This document shows, one piece after another, positions 62,346 through 64,000 of a stretch of DNA of 64,000 bases. Made by a program: the position numbers and the translations under genes. Position 1 is the first letter of the stretch; each line of letters opens with the position of its first letter. The notes beneath the pieces were generated by a model. It saw only the letters and a list, made by a program, of their open reading frames with translations. It searched no databases and was not told where the DNA came from. Source of the DNA: Bacteriovoracaceae bacterium UBA4097 (lineage in GTDB: Bacteria > Bdellovibrionota > Bacteriovoracia > Bacteriovoracales > Bacteriovoracaceae). The DNA is taken from NCBI GenBank assembly GCA_002381765.1, contig DFXX01000037.1, forward strand, positions 71,779 through 135,778. The letters run 5' to 3'.

Positions 62346-64000
62346 ATGGCCCTAGAGGAAGTGAAGCGCCGTGGCGCAAAGGTCAAGGAAGCTTTAATTG
62401 AAAGCAAAGACCAGCGCTGGCACTGCCGCAACCGTGTTACCCTCGTGTTTGGATCTAACGACATCGAGGAGCTCGATACTTATGTTTATACCGATGATTC
62501 AATAGAATTCAAGAAAGTAAACTTTCACCAGGCAAAGTCCAAGGCGATTGAAGAAATTCTTGATAACAGTATTGATGAATTCTACCGCGGTCACGTGACT
62601 GAGATCAAAGTGACGCTTTCTCCCGATGGGAAGATGGTATCCGTACAGGATAATGGTATTGGTTTTCCCTTGGCCAAAATCAAGGATGTCTATACTGAGT
62701 TCCGAACCGGTTCTAAGTTCAAAGATGAAGAAGTTGATGAGAAGGGTTTTCTTTACCGTACTCTAGGTCAGAATGGTCTAGGGGCATCGGCCACTTGTCT
62801 TACTTCTGATAGCTTTAAGGTTAATGTCCGGCATTATAACTCTAAAAAAGAGCAGAGCTATGAGTTCATCGATGGTGCTCTTAAAGTTACTAAGACTAAA
62901 GAGAAGCCTTTTAAGGGTCCATCAGGTGTTCGTGTTGAATTAACTCTTGCTAAAGAAGTCTATAAGAACCAAGTTATCGACAAGGAACTCTTAAAGAAGA
63001 GAATCATCGATCTTGCCTATAATAATCCCGGTCTGACTTTTTATTTTAATGATGAAAAGTACATGTATAAGAAAGGTCTCTTTGAGCTTGCTCAGAGGAT
63101 AGATCCCACTACAGCTCAACTCTTTAACGACGCATCTTTTGAATATACTACAACCAATGTTAAGGGTGCTAAGGTTAAGGCCAAGTATGACCTTCATCTC
63201 TCCATCTGTTTTGATAGAAAGTCAGATGAGAAAGAGAAATTTATTTCTTTTGTTAATTCAACTCCTACTTATGATGGTGGATTCCATCACGATAGGATTA
63301 AGCGCCTCTTCATTAACTCCATTAAAGAGAAGTTAGAGAGAACGGCCAAGAAAGATAAGCTTACTCTTGTTGATAACGATGTTCTTGCAGGCTTTACTTT
63401 TATCATTGGTATCGTCATGCCAAATCCTCGATTTGAGTCGCAGACTAAGCGTAAGCTTGTGCGTGATACTAATCTTGAGAAGGCCCTAGAGAGCTTTATG
63501 GCGGATGCGACTGAAAAGTTCATGCGCAAAAATAAAGAGCTTCTTGATCATATTTTGGAGAGAGCAAAGTCTCGTCAAAGACTGATGGATTTAAAAGACG
63601 CTTCCAAGCTTGCTAAGAAGGGTAAGAAGCAGAGAGTTGAGAAGCTACTTGATGCCAATGAAAGAAGAGACAGAACAAAGTGCATCCTCTTTATCTGTGA
63701 AGGGGATTCGGCCATTGGTGGACTGCGCTCTGCCCGAGACAAGCTCTATCAAGGTGGCATTGCTCTTAAAGGCAAGCCGATGAACGTCTCTCAGGCTTCT
63801 ATTAAGGAAGTTCTTGAGAACCAGGAATTTGCTGACATCATGAGCTCCATTGGGCTTGCGATTGGGCAAAAAGCTGATCCCAAAGAGCTTCGTTTCTCTA
63901 AGATCGTCTTTTTAGCTGACTCCGACGTTGATGGTGGTCACATCAATACACTTCTTACAAATTTCTTCTTCACCTTCTGGCCTGAAATGTTTGAAATGGG
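62346..64000 (+). CDS. Divergent type IIA topoisomerase B subunit (GyrB/ParE-like), 3' end outside window
   Basis: Over 551 codons are in view, no stop to the edge. The N-terminus lacks the usual R-P-G-M-Y-I-G and has about 60 unusual residues instead, but the GHKL ATPase is intact: EEILDNSIDEF, VQDNGIGFP, RTGSKF and GQNGLGASA. The transducer has RFESQTKRKL and the TOPRIM domain FICEGDSAIGG and LADSDVDGGH. AAAGGAG 8 nt before ATG 62346 fixes the start. It is likely a second, specialised gyrase/topo IV paralogue, possibly with its A subunit just downstream. Confidence 0.9.
   Translation, partial: MALEEVKRRGAKVKEALIESKDQRWHCRNRVTLVFGSNDIEELDTYVYTDDSIEFKKVNFHQAKSKAIEEILDNSIDEFYRGHVTEIKVTLSPDGKMVSVQDNGIGFPLAKIKDVYTEFRTGSKFKDEEVDEKGFLYRTLGQNGLGASATCLTSDSFKVNVRHYNSKKEQSYEFIDGALKVTKTKEKPFKGPSGVRVELTLAKEVYKNQVIDKELLKKRIIDLAYNNPGLTFYFNDEKYMYKKGLFELAQRIDPTTAQLFNDASFEYTTTNVKGAKVKAKYDLHLSICFDRKSDEKEKFISFVNSTPTYDGGFHHDRIKRLFINSIKEKLERTAKKDKLTLVDNDVLAGFTFIIGIVMPNPRFESQTKRKLVRDTNLEKALESFMADATEKFMRKNKELLDHILERAKSRQRLMDLKDASKLAKKGKKQRVEKLLDANERRDRTKCILFICEGDSAIGGLRSARDKLYQGGIALKGKPMNVSQASIKEVLENQEFADIMSSIGLAIGQKADPKELRFSKIVFLADSDVDGGHINTLLTNFFFTFWPEMFEM

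Noticed and set aside
1..64000. tRNA, rRNA, CRISPR and insertion sequences
   Set aside because: None seen by eye on either strand: no repeat-spacer array, no transposase frame, no cloverleaf-like conserved GTTCGAATC segment. A covariance-model scan would be needed to exclude tRNA fully.

Overview
This 64 kb window is ordinary chromosome from a Gram-negative, aerobically respiring bacterium of roughly 43-45 % GC (estimated by eye). Several features point to the Bdellovibrionota, probably the Bacteriovorax/Peredibacter side: a TIGR02147-type regulator paired with a secreted protein, a bacterial histone-fold gene, many short secreted proteins and lipoproteins of no clear family, tail-anchored FHA proteins next to pseudopilins, and a CHASE2-adenylate cyclase. 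The taxonomic assignment is inference from gene content. I saw no rRNA, tRNA, CRISPR array, transposase or integrase.

Layout. 0-2.5 kb: end of a lipid-binding-like protein, a carboxylesterase and a secreted unknown. 2.6-8.0 kb: 2-oxoglutarate dehydrogenase operon sucA-sucB-lpdA. 8.1-12.1 kb: two GAF/histidine-kinase paralogues interleaved with two paralogous small membrane proteins; one kinase lacks the phospho-acceptor histidine. 12.2-14.9 kb: aconitase, closed by a clear terminator. 15.0-18.1 kb: YdfG-like SDR, dihydroorotase-like amidohydrolase and an endonuclease/exonuclease/phosphatase protein with 4-nt overlaps. 18.1-22.4 kb: MltD-like transglycosylase, RimB-like zinc protease homologue, pterin dehydratase and a gamma-glutamyltransferase lipoprotein.

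22.4-27.3 kb is an accessory strip of small lipoproteins, secreted proteins, an orphan antitoxin-like HTH, a TIGR02147 regulator, a 576-bp gene-free stretch with perfect hairpins, and a tandem (doublet) histone-fold protein. A decayed copy of the ggt 3' end plus its terminator lies about 1.3 kb downstream of ggt, as if DNA had been inserted at that gene end.

27.5-36.0 kb is one tight operon: FabF-like ketosynthase, acyl carrier protein, CrtI-like flavoprotein, OleA, OleB, OleC, an AI-2E-family membrane protein and OleD. Facing it at 39.9-36.5 kb is a second operon: another CrtI-like flavoprotein, FabG, FabZ and FabI. Together they supply a dedicated type II acyl-assembly set, two putative acyl desaturase/isomerase flavoproteins, and the complete head-to-head condensation pathway to long-chain olefins. 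This is the best candidate in the window for an undescribed system.

40.0-51.2 kb: HTTM-DCC membrane fusion, CHASE2 adenylate cyclase, aerobic coproporphyrinogen oxidase, a small holin-like membrane protein, then the SUF iron-sulfur operon rrf2-sufB-sufC-sufD-sufS-nfu. 51.3-59.4 kb: a pseudopilin operon (PilX/GspK-like, PilV-like, PilW-like), an EF-hand secreted protein, and three FHA proteins with C-terminal membrane anchors. 59.4-64 kb: argS, a GNAT acetyltransferase, a secreted protein, and the start of a divergent type IIA topoisomerase B-subunit gene that runs off the window.
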